Assembly (NCBI RefSeq): GCF_017591425.1
Contig: NW_024466218.1
Location: forward strand, 14,584,001 to 14,648,000
Direction: 5' to 3'
Source of the DNA: Ochotona curzoniae
Taxonomy: Eukaryota > Chordata > Mammalia > Lagomorpha > Ochotonidae
DNA length: 64,000 nucleotides
Shown here piece by piece: positions 1-12,420 of the stretch. Within the stretch, counting starts at the first letter, position 1, and every line of letters begins with the position of its first letter. The notes beneath the pieces are model-generated. The model had not been told where the DNA came from. It did not search any database and was given only the letters and a program-made list of their open reading frames with translations. The translations under genes were made by a program, and so were the position numbers.

Positions 1-60
1 CAAGTTCTCTCAACTCAGATCTTCACGCAAACAAATATTTCCTGAAACATGACTGGTACG

Positions 61-360
61 GGAGACGACGTTGTGGCATAGTGAGTAGGACCCCTACTTG
101 TAATCCCGGTATCCCATATGAGTGCAAGTTGGAGTCCCAACTAGATCCATGTTCAAACCAGCTCCTTGACAGTATCCTTGGAAGAACTGCTGGAAGATGG
201 CTTAAGTAGTTGGTACCCTGCCACCAAGTGACTGACCCAGATGAAACTGTTGGTTCCTATCTTTGGCCTGGTGCCACCATAACCATTACATTAGAATCAT
301 TGAACCAGTGATGGGAAGATCTCTCTCTCGTTCTCTGTAGCTCTGCATTTCAAACCAATA
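61..360 (+). mobile_element. Old C-repeat SINE (CSINE), near full length
   Basis: A diverged lagomorph C SINE in plus orientation. The A-box-like start (TTGTGGCATAGTGAGTAG) is followed by ATCCCATATGAGTGCAAG, a degenerate B box (GGAGTCCCAAC), an AGCTCCTTGACAG block, a GGAAGATGGCTTAAGTAGTTGG block and a pyrimidine-rich ATCTCTCTCTCGTTCTCTGTAG end. It lacks a clean A-rich tail and obvious target-site duplications, so it is an old, inactive copy. The family assignment rests on block order rather than identity. Confidence 0.8.
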
Positions 361-3300
361 CCAAAATACATAGTGTTGTCATTGTTTTTGTTAGTTTCAT
401 TTTTTATTTTAAATAACAGATACAAGAATCTTTTTCTTATGGCAGAAATTATCAGCCAGGGCTTAACATAGATCCAAAGAACTTAAACCACAAGCACACA
501 TCTCTAGTCTCCCCAGAAAAGCTAACACCAGCTATTGTTTATTTGTTGCAGGACTCTCTGGTTGAAATATTGCAGTGCTTTCTTCACTGACCATCCATAA
601 AACAATGTGCTCAAAGTATAGCATTTAATCAAGTATGGGCGCTTCTGAGTATGGATGCTACGTGCACAGGCTACAGCCTCTTGAACCTGACCCTGCATTC
701 ATATGACAATTTAAATTATCTCAATTTGACAAATGAACACACCCAGAACATGATAAAAATGATAACTGTTTCTATACACCTGTGAAAGGAACATCATGAA
801 GATGGAATGGGGGGTTCCTGTGCTTTAGAGAACACCAGCCAATAGAGTTTGTGTTCTGAACCACATGGTATTATTACATATAATGGAATGATATGCACTG
901 AGAAAAAAAAATGTAAAGAACATATGGGCAAAAGAGATTGTAGAAAAATATCACTGAACCCCTTCTAGAGAACAAGAAACAGTGGATTGGACAGTCAATA
1001 GCAAAAGTCTTAGGATGACTAGGCAACTTGAGTATCAACACGCTAGACACTGGGTCCACTGAACACCTACCATGGAAAAACTTAAGGTGCATGCCAGAAT
1101 TCAGATCCCTGAGCTTTACAAAGACCTATACAAAATAGCATTCCAAGTATCCAAACTGGAAACATGTATGCCAATAAAATTCATGATGAATAGTCCTTCT
1201 GTTTATTCATTCTTACGCAGCCCGTAGCAACTGCTACAGACAATTAGAGTTTGAGACCCAGAATGGCCACTCCTTCCAGGTCATAGAACAAAAATGGTAA
1301 GTATTGTGAATATTGTATAGGTGGTAACGATTTCAAAACCATAATAAACAAAATACAGATTGTGTGGATAGCAATGGTGGAAAAATAAGATATAGATAGA
1401 ATCAATTAAAAAATAAATCATGATTGAAGGTGAATCCATTCGAATATAACTGCAAGCACGGACAGTCTTAGGTATAACTGTTTACAAAGAAGCAAAAGGG
1501 ATGGAACTCTTCTAAAAGAGACATTAACAGGAACAAATTGTACTTTGATGAATTTTTTGCAGTCTCACCTCCACCATATCCCTAAGTAATAAATCATTCT
1601 CTTATCATTTTTTCTCAATGTATATTCATTTTGCATTTTCTCTTAAAAGAAAGTAAACATGGAGACGGGAAAAAAAGAACCAAAATAAGGAGATAAAATC
1701 AGCACCGAGTCTTTTGCTTGGATGCCGCGGAAGGCTCTGCTCCATCACTCTGCCTTTGGAGCTGCTTCCTCTCGCTGGGGGGAACACAAGGGAGCATGTT
1801 TGTCTGCCCAGTGTGGCATCAAACACTCAGGCTCTCCTCGGAGAGGCTTTGTTGGCAGTCACACATGGATCCGCTCCAGGACTGTCAGATTTCAGACCCC
1901 TGGAGAGAAGTGAGATTTGCAAAGGGCAGGGAAGATTGGCAAAAATATTGACTTTGATATTTCATCACTTCACATTTCCAAAGAGTAGAAATGCACTGAC
2001 AACTGCACCTTTTCTAATCAGATGCTTCCAGAGGTTCTCGGCGCAGCACACACCCCAGAGACTGTAATACCGACAAAGCCCAGCACAGAATGATTTATAT
2101 TAAGGCAAAATAATCAGCTGCATTTTTGCTTCTCTCCCTGCTTGATTTCTCTTGTTCTTCTGTTTGGGTACCACTTTGCAGCTTCCTATTATGAGATTTC
2201 TTCTGGCTATTTTTCCATGCTATTTTGACCTCATTTGTCTTTTCAGGGTGTAGCTATCTTCCTTGACTGTTGAGTTCTGCAAGATGACATGCAGCACCCT
2301 AAATTATTTAACCTCTACCTCCTGAGGAGAAATAGTAAATATTATTTAGTGCTTTGGAGGAGGTATTTATCTGGACACTCTATGACTATGCTTGGGGTTG
2401 TGTATTCTGAAAGAAGTGTTCTGTAAAGCATAGGAACTTATTTTAAAGAGGCAGCTGGAAGAAAGCAAAATCAAGCTTCTGTTATCATTTTTATTATTGT
2501 TTTTAATCTGAGAGAATTTGGTGCAAAGGAACAACGGAAGTTGTTTTTCAGAATGATGTGAAGAAATAGTTTAATCTTTGCCTATTGCTTTTCTAATGTA
2601 GCTTGTTCTTTCTTGTATAGGCTGGAGATTATCAAAGCTTCTTGAACAGCTTTAATTTCTTATTAGAACTTGTGCATAAGTATCTGTCTCACATAAGACA
2701 TATGAGTTTTGTTTATTGCATTTTTCAACCCCCTGCGAAGTGGCTGCTAGGCTTGGCATGTATCAGGTGTGCGATGTTTTCCTTTCTCTCACTGGAATAT
2801 GTGACTCATGATTGGAATTGAAATTTTTACCTTTGGTGTTTTCTGTTGCTATTATCTTTCTAAATAGTGTCTCCTAGCATTGCCTTTTATTCAGGCATCA
2901 GTTCGGGCCTGATTTCCTCTCTCCACTTCAAGATATCTCTTTACTGGGACTTGTTTTACCATCTGATCCATCTTGATAATGAGAATGGAAAGTCTACTTA
3001 ACATCTGGGAAGTTGCTGCAAAGCTAAAAGGAGAAAATGTTTTATTTAAAACAGGCCCGGTACACAGCAAGCTTTAACTGTATACATTCTAGTATTACAT
3101 GCAAAAGTACATCCAGCTAATATTATTTGGATTATTTGGATTTATATCTGACTTGAGGTTCATCTCAAATTACTTAAGGCATAGCCTTGGAAAAAGCACC
3201 TGTGAGTAACATTTCTTACTCCCATCCACTCATAAAGAAACATCACCCTAAATAGGTAGTTTGATTTTTTGAGTGGCTTAGAAGTCATTCATAAGTCATA

Positions 3301-4050
3301 ATCCAAGCCAACCTGCACCTCATTGGGGAAATATAAGGGTTTTATTGTTTAGAGAACTATTTTAACTATTTTTCTGTGTCCCCTTGGGTAAGTGCAGATG
3401 ACCACTCTGTGGGTTAAACCGTAATGATTGCAGCATCTTCAACCCATCAGGTGGCCATCTTTCTTGTTGCATACTGCCACTGACATGATTACCAATCCAG
3501 GGAAAGCTCACACAAGAATGCACACATACAACTTTGGCAGTCTATTTTTGTGTTGATGTACAACACATTTTGTGTCCAAGAGTCCCTTCAAAGACATTAT
3601 TACCTGAGTTCCAAAAAGCAAAAGCAAAAAACAGGGATAAAGAATGGGGAAGAAGCACAGGCCAGAAAGAGAGTACCTCAGGCAGGAATATTGTCAGGAG
3701 ATATTTCCATTCTAGAAAACAGAAAACCAGAGACAGCAGAATAGTTTTTTCTGAAGTCAGGAAGCCTGCCAGTCCTAGTGATGGCACTGGGTAGAGTACT
3801 CCTTCTCCCATCTGTTTTCCTTTCATTTGAAATCTGAGAGAATTACCATCCCTGGGTCCCAAGACACAGAAGAAATCGATGAAATGCACATGGGATCCAA
3901 AGGTCAGAGATGTTGACCTAATGCAATTGAGTTTGATCAGCTTTTGGGTACTGGCACCTTAGGAAACTCGACGTGTTGGCTTTATGATTCCTTCCTCCGT
4001 GGCTTCTCTCTATTGTTCCCAGATGCACATAATTATGGTTTTCATAGCCT
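361..4050. other. AT-rich non-coding DNA without recognised repeats
   Basis: No gene is supported here. Overlapping plus-strand frames of 63-117 codons at 1,714-2,067 coincide with a locally GC-richer patch. None has a recognisable domain, the three overlap in different frames, and they look like chance. A minus frame of 115 codons (3,542-3,889) is equally unsupported. Around 860-910 there is a weak resemblance to the C-terminal part of L1 ORF2, not strong enough to annotate. The stretch from about 2,640 to 3,200 is balanced in composition and free of simple repeats, so it is a possible conserved non-coding block, untested. Confidence 0.6.
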
Positions 4051-4102
4051 TTCTTATTAAACTTATTAAAACTTATTTCTTATTAAACTTATTCAAACTT
4101 AT
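4051..4102. repeat. 26-bp tandem duplication
   Basis: Two adjacent 26-bp units, 4,051-4,076 and 4,077-4,102, both begin TTCTTATTAAACTTATT and differ at a single base (A versus C at unit position 18). The near-identity implies a recent local duplication, for example by replication slippage. Confidence 0.9.
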
Positions 4103-4885
4103 TTTCCAAAGCTACCATCTGGAAAGAATTTGGAAATGCCAGTCTCAAAGAAGCCATCGCCTCAAGTGAATTTACATTTGAAGAAGGCACAGTGATGATG
4201 GGATTTGAACCATTATAAATGGCTATGGTAGAACAACTTAGAGCAAGGAATCTGGTCAAATTAAACCCTCTGTCAAATTAAACTTGATCATCTGCTCTTC
4301 CATATCTATGTGATTCCTGGGGCAAGAGGACAACTGAAATCCCATGTAGCATATGCTTACATATCATATGTTTAATAAATAAATCTAGTAAATGTAAAAT
4401 TATATATGATATCCCTAATTTGTAATGGCTTCTTTACAATCTGGAACTGCCCCTTGGCTGTGGCATTTTATCATTTTTTGTCTTCTGTATCAGGACAGTC
4501 TCTCAGTCTTAGGAGCTAAGTGCCCTGGCAACACAGTCTGAGGAAGACTTACTGGAGACCTTGGATGTGTGACAATTTTGTCTAAGAGACTTGGAACATT
4601 GGCTAGAGAAGTGGACCATTGTCTAGAGAAGGAAGAGAAGTTCATATGAGCGTATCTTCATGGTTCCTAGGAGGCTCCCCCTTGTGCAGAAGCAGGTGAC
4701 AGGGATGCTGGGAAGTAGGTTCCCCAGATTTGTCCTCTGGAAAAGGCTTTTATTGCATATGTGTAGTGACGTGATGCAGCTCAACCCCCTCTGCCAGACG
4801 GCAAATTTCATGCAAGGTCAAGGGAGAGTTGATAGAATGCCTACTTTGAAAGTCAAAAAGACATAACTTCTGCCAACAGGAAAAC
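4103..4885. other. Unique non-coding DNA
   Basis: No repeat or gene recognised with confidence. A direct repeat of TCAAATTAAAC occurs at about 4,256 and 4,274. The segment about 4,240-4,340 has a weak MIR-like run (TATGTGATTCCTGGGGCAAG) that I do not call. Frames of 62-68 codons on both strands around 4,620-4,866 have no recognisable content. Confidence 0.5.
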
Positions 4886-5122
4886 AATTTTTTTTCAACT
4901 TATTTATATGGGCGACAGAGGGTACCCCTCCAAATGCTCAGCACAGCTAGCGATAAACCACTCCAAATTCAGAATCCAAGAATTCAATTCAGGCCTCCTG
5001 TGGGTGTCAGGAACCCAAATGCTAAGGACACTGTCACTGCCAGAAGCCAGAGCTGGGGCACTGCCATGTGAGATCCACATTCTTAATCAGTGTCTAAACT
5101 TTAGGTTAAATACCTGTCCCTG
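4886..5122 (-). mobile_element. Old C SINE, minus strand
   Basis: Reads as the reverse complement of an older C SINE. The T-rich head (the original A tail) leads into CTCCAAAT and AGCACAGCTAG blocks, a diverged TCAATTCAGGCCTCCTGTGG block, CAGGAACCCAAATGCTAAG, and CTTAATCAGTGTCTAAAC followed by AAATACCTGTCCC. The last corresponds to the typical 'AAATGCCTGCCC' 5' end of the older lagomorph subfamily. No target-site duplication is evident. Confidence 0.75.
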
Positions 5123-6203
5123 AACAAAATATTGATATGATGAATATTCCCATTTACCTTGTCCCGATATTTTTTCCATATTTGAGAAGGGAGACTGAAA
5201 AGGATTGAAAAGACTATGATAGGATCAAAAAAAAAAAACAAATAAACAAACAAACCTCCATGGGCACTTAGAAGCAGCACTGGCTGCTCAAGAAGCAGAA
5301 AAATGCAATGCTCTCCAGGCACAGTGTCACTCTTGCAATATACGTGTGGACTGATTTTGTTCATAATCTCGATTTTATGGTTTTTGCTAGTAGATTTCCC
5401 TGTAATTGAGGATAGCGGAAAAGAGCATAAAAACAAGTGATACTATTTTTTTAGAAAGGTCATAAAAACTTAGAATTTTGTGAGGGTCTTAACATTTCAA
5501 GACATGAAATATTTGAGAAAATATTATGAAAAGCCTTGCCAGAGAAACAGGTAGACCGACCCAAATTTAAATCCTTACCATATTTGGTCAGCGATGAGAT
5601 ATTTTTCTTTTATTATCTTTTTTCCTTCAGGAAAGGCTCAGTAAATTAAGTAAAACCAGTTCCTTTGCTTTTAAAACATACTCACTCCTTTTACCTGTTT
5701 GACACATTGAACTTCCAGTTAATGGTTTTCCATACTTTGAAAGCATATTCTGTTCTGAAGGCTTTTCTAAAAGTGAATCTGAATAGTTAACGCTATCAGT
5801 CGCATTGAAGCCTTATATTCCTTAAATCAACATGCAAAATAACCTCCGGAATCTGTCCTGGTGATCTTGCCTATCTTGTTTTCTAAGGAGTTTCTCACAA
5901 TATCCTTACACAAAAACTTCTTTGCTCTAATACTTTCTTCTCTGCCTGTTTGCATGGGTATACTTCATTCCTCTACCTGGATTATCTTTCCCACCCATAT
6001 TACCCTTGATTAATTCTATTTGTTTAAAAAAGCAACGCACCTATGATAGACTATTTCAATACTATCCAAGGGAGCTTTGTTTGTAATTTGTTTTCCATTA
6101 ATTGCAGGTGCTGTGAAACTCTACCTATGGCTTTTCTCATTACAGCACTTGAGTTCTGAAACCAAAGTTCAGAGCCATTAGATTGAGTCGGTCATCATTA
6201 TTA
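5123..6203. other. Unique non-coding DNA
   Basis: AT-rich sequence with an A-rich run at 5,227-5,257 and otherwise no recognised repeat. A minus frame of 111 codons (5,101-5,436) overlaps the A-rich run and carries a string of phenylalanines from it, so it is not a credible gene. The stretch at about 5,780-5,870 is balanced in base composition but otherwise featureless. Confidence 0.55.
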
Positions 6204-6520
6204 TTTTTTTTAAATGTATTTACATTTATTGGAAAGTCAGATACACAGGGAGAAGGACAGACAGAAAGATCTTCTATCCACTGTTTTACTGCTTAAGTGG
6301 ATGCAATCGCCAGAGCTAATCCAAAGGCAATTGCTTCTTTGGGGTTTCCTGTGCGAGTGCAGGGTGTCAATGCTTTGGGCCATATTCTACTGCTTTCCCA
6401 GGCCACAAACAGGGAGCTGGATCAGACACGGAGGGGCCATGTCACAAACAGGCACCCATAAGGAATCCTGGCCTGTATACAGGGCAAAGACTTAGGCACT
6501 AGGCTGTCGCACCTGGCCCC
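6204..6520 (-). mobile_element. C SINE, minus strand, with target-site duplication
   Basis: Full-length C SINE in reverse orientation. It runs from a T-rich head through ATTGGAAAGTCAGATACACA, AGAAAGATCTTCTATCC, CAGAGCTAATCCAAAG, a degenerate hallmark block, CTTTCCCAGGCCACAAACAG, GGGAGCTGGAT and CCTGTATACAGGGCAAAGAC to CACCTGGCCCC. It is flanked by TCATCATTATT (6,192-6,202) and TCATGATTATT (6,522-6,532), an 11-bp duplication with one mismatch, which supports insertion by target-primed reverse transcription. An open frame of 93 codons on the plus strand inside it is incidental. Confidence 0.92.
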
Positions 6521-7999
6521 CTCATGATTATTCTAAACTAATATTTTTAAACAGGTGTTTCAATCTAGAGAAAAGACATTCATTGAATTAATTTGGAAAC
6601 TGGATCTTTTAATACATCATCTGGCAACTGCTTAATTTTAGGAAAATATGTCAATGGTGATGCAACAGTGCTGTGGCAAAAATTCTAGGAGCTTTTTTTT
6701 TTGGTATCAAGTGAACTTAGAAGAGAGGCTTCTCTCGAGGTTTTTTTTTTTTTTTTTTTATAAATATCCACAATGATCAAAGTGACTAACACCTTGTAAT
6801 GGCATTGGACAGACAAGCTCACAAAGGCTTTAATTCCTGATCATCCACAATTTGTCTCAGACCATCACACTGTGACTTCATTACGATTGTGTTTTATATG
6901 AAAGCCAATGAATAGAGAATATGTTATGGGAAAAAACATTTTAAAAATCGACAAAAAATGGTGTGATATACAGGAGAAATAAGGCCCGTTGCTTTTGTCT
7001 GTGTCCAGGCATTGCTGCTAATTGTGGGCTTTGCACAATGTTTCACTCTCCACTCTTTACTGCAGAAAGTTGTTGGATTAGTAGCTAAATTTACCATGTA
7101 GTCCATAGTTTATACATCATTTGGTAACATCTGGGTGGGATTATGATGGAATTAGAGGAGAAACATACAACATATGGGGACTGTGAATTCCAAGACAAAC
7201 AGCATTTAAAACAGCCTGTGATACTTTCTGTAACATCATAACCACAGAGGGCTTTGAACGGCCTTCTTGTCAGAACACAACGATTGTCTGAAGGTGTGTT
7301 CACACAGATTATTTCAGACAGGACCATCCTTGAAATCATATATGTAGGGAGACACAAGCACATGATCGGAAGGATGCAGGATCTGCATCACCACTCCGAA
7401 AGGCGTGGTGAACTAGAGAAATGAGAGGGCAGAACAGCAAACTTAACTGGGACTGCGTCATGTGGAAGTAGAAGCCAAGATGAGTTGAAGCCCACAGAAG
7501 ATCTTTCTTAATGAATGTGCCTTGTATATAGATCAAAACTTATCATGTCTGTAAAGAGATAATATTTTACCTGAAGCGGTCACTGATTGAATCAGCTACA
7601 TAAACTTGGGATTGAAAATTAGCTAGACTGGCTTAGGCTTGAAAGCTGACGAGGCTAGATTCTTTCATAAACAGTAGTGTGTGTAGTCAAAGATTACTCT
7701 TTAGTGTTGTCCATCCGGACTGACTTCCCTTGTAATGTGGACTGGAAGTACGAAAAATTTGGCACAGAAGGGAAATGCACAGAATCACAGACAATTGAAC
7801 ACAAAAAAGGTCTTTGCCCACTTCACGCCTGGAATGGAAATTAGGTTCAAGATTAAGAATGATCTTGTTAATGAAAATAGACACGAGACAGCTGAATAGT
7901 ACCCTGTAGCCATTTTAAGGGGTATAGCAGCCTGTTGTGTATAAAGCAAGATAGAAATGTCAATGAAGTAGTCACAGAATGTCGTTAAGAACTTGCATT
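6521..7999. other. Non-coding DNA, possibly including 5' extension of the L1 3' end
   Basis: Contains a 19-T run at 6,741-6,759. No gene is supported. Minus frames of 60-90 codons at 6,924-7,536 have no recognisable motif. The sequence from about 7,560 to 7,999 runs without a visible break into the L1 3' end that follows, and may be part of its long 3' untranslated region. I could not place the 5' junction. Confidence 0.45.
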
Positions 8000-8362
8000 T
8001 TCTAACATATCGGTCACTCAATACCATGTCAATTAACTCGATAATGTTGTAAACTGTTGTTGATGTTATGTTATGGCTTTTAATTGGTTGGGACAATATT
8101 CTGCCAGCTCTGCATTTAGACCAGAGATGGTTTCCCCAAGAAACTGCTGAATTGATCTGGACAATAAGACACTGGACTGTATGCATGGTACATGCTTGCA
8201 ATGAAGAATCATGACTGGATTTGAACTGTAATACTGCAATAAGGTGGAGTAATCCACCATAGGGGGAGGGTACACAGAGGGATCGGGGGAACCTCAGAGC
8301 CTATGAAACAATGTCATAAAATGAAATGTAATTTTTTTTAAAAAAAGGAAAAAAAAAAAGAA
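8000..8362 (+). mobile_element. LINE-1 3' untranslated region and A-rich tail
   Basis: Recognised as a lagomorph L1 3' end in plus orientation. Diagnostic segments are TTAATTGGTTGGGACAATAT, CCAGAGATGGTTTCCCCAAG, CTGTAATACTGCAATAAGG, a G-rich run (GGGGGAGGGTACACAGAGGG), GAACCTCAGAGCCTATGAAA, then TCATAAAATGAAATGTAAT and a T8/A7/A11 tail. The element is 5'-truncated or its upstream part is unrecognisable, and no ORF2 coding sequence is visible. The 138-codon minus frame across this region is antisense chance. The family call is from recalled consensus; the 5' boundary is a guess. Confidence 0.75.
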
Positions 8363-11300
8363 TGATTTTGCTGTGGGAGTTTCATAGGTGCTGTTCCCAG
8401 CTGGATTTTTTCCAAATTCGTTTCTTAGCAAAAGTAAAAGTTAAATAAAAACTACACATAGATAAATGGAAGAGGAGGAGAATGATTTATTTAAAGAGAT
8501 TAAAGTGATAACACACACTCAGAAGGGAATACAGGCAACCTCTTAGAGGAAAAAGGCTCTCATCCATTTTTAATCACTCCCTTTATTGGGCTAGGGTGGC
8601 ACCCTAACTGTAAACACAATGGAGTAGAATTTTAAATGGGTTTAGTGCACCTGGAAAGGTTGCCAGGCATCTCTGCACAGAACACAACCTCTTCATGTTC
8701 ATCACGATGTCTCCTCCGTGATGGAGCAACTCAGGTGCACCATGGGAAAGTTGACTGCTGGTTTAACATGGGAGGGAGTGAAGCTTTTAACAGCAGGGTT
8801 ATGACAAAGAGAGTTTTAGAAGCCTGGAAGTCTCTTTCCCTCACTAATCCGCTGTGTGATCCATAAAAGGTGGATAGAGACTTTAATATGTGGCCTCCCT
8901 GATAAGTAAAAGCAAGGGGGAAATATATATATATATATATATATATACATGAAATCACAGATTAATAGGTCTAAATTTTTAAAATTCAGTAAGTAACCTC
9001 CTGGAACAAGATGCTGATAAAATAACTATTTCAAATTAGACATATCAGAATGTTCTGAATGACATGAAAGTTCATTCTATCATATAGGAAGGAGACTTGT
9101 TGAGTTAAGTAACATTGGACATAATGTGAAATTTTACTGAAATATTAACTACCTTCACAAAACACAAATATTTACTCATATTTATTTTATACACACATAT
9201 ATGTATTTCTACTTATTTAGTAGTAGCAATGAAGAAAATCAATTCTGCATGCATGAGTGAAATAACAAATGCATATGATGATTCCACCAATTGCACACAC
9301 CGTTGATAAAACTGTTGTTTAATCTTTTCATATATAATACTTCTATACCCACTATTCAGTCCATACATCAGGATTTGGGTATCAGATGCAGCTAAAATTT
9401 TTTTGGTACACATTTATTGAGTTCACACTATCAAAATCTATCTATCCAAAGAGGTAGAACAGGTGTGTCATTTGTTTTCATAAATCAATCAATCAGTAGA
9501 CATTTTGAATATCCAATCATCAACGAAAGTGCATGAGAACACAGGATAAAATGCATATCCATATATAAATACTAACAGAATTCATGAAATATAACCCGGA
9601 AATTTAAAAAAATGTGTCAAAAGTGTCATTTGGAAAACTGTTATGTCATATAAACAAATCTTTTGTTACAGAAAAGATTCTTTTAGGATGGAAAAATAAT
9701 TATATTTTCACAAAATCAAATGTATCTTTCTGAATTTCCCGATGTTGCTTTTCTGCAACATTCTGTCAAATTTCTCCCATCTCTTTTTAATTTGATATTA
9801 CTGGCTATTTTTCCAACTTCTTTCATAGATTTAATGTCCCTTTTCACTTTTAAGCCCTGTGAATCCTCATCAAGTTCTTTTGAAAGATGTGTACTACTTA
9901 CATTTTCTTATGTACTAAAGCTAACCTTACTGAATAAGTATTCTTTTAATTTTTTTTCCAAGTGCGTGTTCTCACCATACAGGAATCAGATGTACACATT
10001 TTGATAGCATATGTGGGTAAGAGCGCCTCAGCTTTGATTCCTTCTTGGGTTTGGGACTTGCTGTTTTCTGGGTTAGTATGCAGCATAGATTTCTCCAAGC
10101 TCCAAAATCAAGGTTTCTAGAATTCAGAGAAAGCAATAAATGAAAGAACATAAGCCATCTGCCACTCAAAATAAATCCAAATATTTACTATCACTGCAAT
10201 TATTGAGCTGTTGATGCTTTCTGACCAGAAGTCTGACCTAACAAAAGAAAACCACAGCAAAGAATTCCCATTAAGTAAAGACAACAAAGAATTTCCAAAG
10301 AGGAGATTAGTACACTGACCATTCCTTGGAGACCAAATACATATAGCTAATTTGGTTGATTCTAACTTTCCCCTTGGTTTCCTAAGAATCTGGAATTTGT
10401 CTTACAAATACACTGCAAAGTCTCTCACTTTCTCTGTCCTCCTCCCTTTTCTCTTTTTTGTCACTCATCTGCCTTTCAACTGTCACCTATTTAAGTCATT
10501 TATTTCTATCACTTTCACAATCATTTGCTGCATAAGTTAATGCTAATTGGCCTGAGATAAGAAATAATTCAAGCATTTTTTGCAAATTTAAAGATTTGAT
10601 GCAGGAAAGAATACACATTTTTTTTTTCTGATGTGACATGGGGCATGAGAAAATAGTCCTAAATAAAACTTGAATTTTGGGGAGAAAGGAAAAAAAAAAT
10701 CCCTGGAAACATACAAGATGTGTCACAATATCTCATGATTTACAATCCCTTTCAGGACTGCCTGTTGCCCTAAGCAATCCCTAAAGCAATAGCAAAGAAA
10801 ACAAATCCTTTCAGCATATCTTCATGAAACTGTCTGGAATGTGACAAAACTTTGAGAAACAGTTTCGTGATAATGGTTTTGCACTTTATTGGTGTTCCTC
10901 CAGAGGAAGTGTGGATGGTTGCTTTCAAACACATAGAGCTATCAAGGGCTAATGTCAATAAAAGCCTTCCTAGAAAAATTGGGAAGAGGAGAAAGAAGGG
11001 GAAGAAAGAGTATAAACGGAATGACAAGGGAAGCAGAACCTATAACTATAAAAGCCTAAGGAGTATATTTTGGGGAACACATGATGCAAAACAGAATCGG
11101 GGATAGTTATTGGAGGACCAAGGAAGACAAATGTCACAATGAGATCGATGATGCCTGCCCTCTTGCCACAACTGCAGCTCGTCAAACAGTCTTTTCATTC
11201 GATTTTGGACATGAGTTTCAGCTGACTACTGACGATGGAAAGTGTTTGAATTTTCTTATATTTTTTCCATTGTCAAAAGAAATAAGAAGTTGATGTAATT

Positions 11301-12060
11301 CAAAGCCAAGTAATACAATATCCCTTTCAAGCATGAGCAAAACACATAGTAAGCTGTAATGAGCAAAGCATTTCAACTTTCCATGATCATCAAAATAATA
11401 ACACTAATGACAACAAATAATAAAGGGCCATGTACAATAAAATTAAGACCAACATTTGTTGACAAAAATCTTTAATTTTAGTGCACACAGTATTATGTAT
11501 CATGTATTCGAAATATGCAAATAAAACAATTTTGAATTAATCTCTCGTCTCAGGGAATGCAGAAATGATTCATTGGTGAAGACTAGCCCAGAGAATTGAG
11601 CAGGGCTAATGCCCTAAGCTTTTTGGCCAACTGGCATTGGGAAGGCACAAGATTCACAACATTCTACTCATACACAAAGAGTTTAGAGCTAGCTTCAATC
11701 TGGGAGGGACATGGATATGAAGAGGGAGGACGGATTATCCCATCAGAAAAGTCAAGGAGTTGGTTTATGATTTCTTTCAAAGCAGGTTGGCTTAGGGCAG
11801 TTGCCAAAGGAAAACGTGAGCCTCTAAGGCACGTGGCACCAGGGAACTGGAAGGGACAGGACACCACCTGACAATCTACAGCAGCCCACGCTTATCAATG
11901 GAAATTAAAAATCCTACACAAATATCCTCTTCAATGAAACAGAATAATTATGAGCATTAAGCAGTGAGGAATTATCGGACAAGAGGTTAGAAATGAATTA
12001 TCGGCTTCAATCCGGTGAACTGGAGACCTGGGAGCGGCATTTTATCAGAACGACAGTGCT
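8363..12060. other. AT-rich non-coding DNA with a short AT microsatellite
   Basis: No gene recognised. An (AT)n run occupies 8,923-8,947. About 9,405-9,560 there are short L2/MIR-like strings (CACATTTATTGAGTTCACAC; AATCAATCAATCAGTAGACA) too weak to call. The frames at 9,720-10,004 (94 codons), 10,770-11,106 and 11,596-11,871 (91 codons) have no recognisable domain, and the second lies in a purine-rich stretch at about 10,970-11,020. The rest looks like ordinary unique sequence. Confidence 0.55.
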
Positions 12061-12069
12061 TCTGAATTC

Positions 12070-12185
12070 TACATCAAGTAGTTCTTTGACTTTAAGAAAG
12101 TTCTGTACCCTTGTAACTTCCATTCTCTTCGTCACTAACATAAGAGGACTAGACTAAATGTTTTCAAAGTATTGCCTCATTCAGA
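12070..12185 (+). mobile_element. Possible MIR fragment
   Basis: A decayed match to the MIR core in plus orientation: TTTGACTTTAAGAAAGTTCT, then CCTTGTAACTTCCATTCTCT, then ACATAAGAGGACTAGACTAA. This parallels the MIR order 'tgacct..gcaagt', 'ctctgagcctcagtttcct' and 'aatgggg'. Divergence is high and the call is tentative. Confidence 0.45.
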
Positions 12186-12319
12186 GACCCTGTCATTTTC
12201 TATTCACGATAGTGTTTGCAATTATATGCAGCTCTGCACCTCCAAAATGTATTTGTGTGATAGTGTTTGTTTGTTCAAAGAGTTCTGGGTGGTAGCTCAT
12301 ATAGGATACACTATAGCTC

Positions 12320-12420
12320 ATTTTAAAGATAAGAAAATGAAGGCCCAGGAAGGTAATATGCCTTTCTCAAGGTTACTTAGCTAATTAGCATCAGAGGAAG
12401 ACTAGAAACATGGGGCAGGC
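12320..12420 (-). mobile_element. MIR fragment, minus strand
   Basis: Reverse complement of the MIR core: AGCTCATTTTAAAGATAAGA, AAATGAAGGCCCAGGAAGGT, CTCAAGGTTACTTAGCTAAT and GCATCAGAGGAAGACTAGA. These correspond to the familiar 'cattttacagatgagg', 'ctgaggcccagagagg', 'caaggtcacacagctag' and 'gcagagccggg' series. It is an ancient mammalian tRNA-derived SINE and a fossil. Confidence 0.7.

Noticed and set aside
860..910. L1 ORF2 C-terminal resemblance (ATGGTATTATTACATATAAT, then GGAATGATATGCACTGAG)
   Set aside because: Only a single short stretch matches, and neither side continues the L1 order.
6741..6759. 19-T run as a possible tail of a minus-strand processed pseudogene
   Set aside because: No polyadenylation signal precedes it on the minus strand, no gene-like sequence follows, and no flanking duplication was found.
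7785..8201. 138-codon minus-strand open frame
   Set aside because: Much of it is antisense to the L1 3' untranslated region at 8,000-8,362, and it has no recognisable domain.
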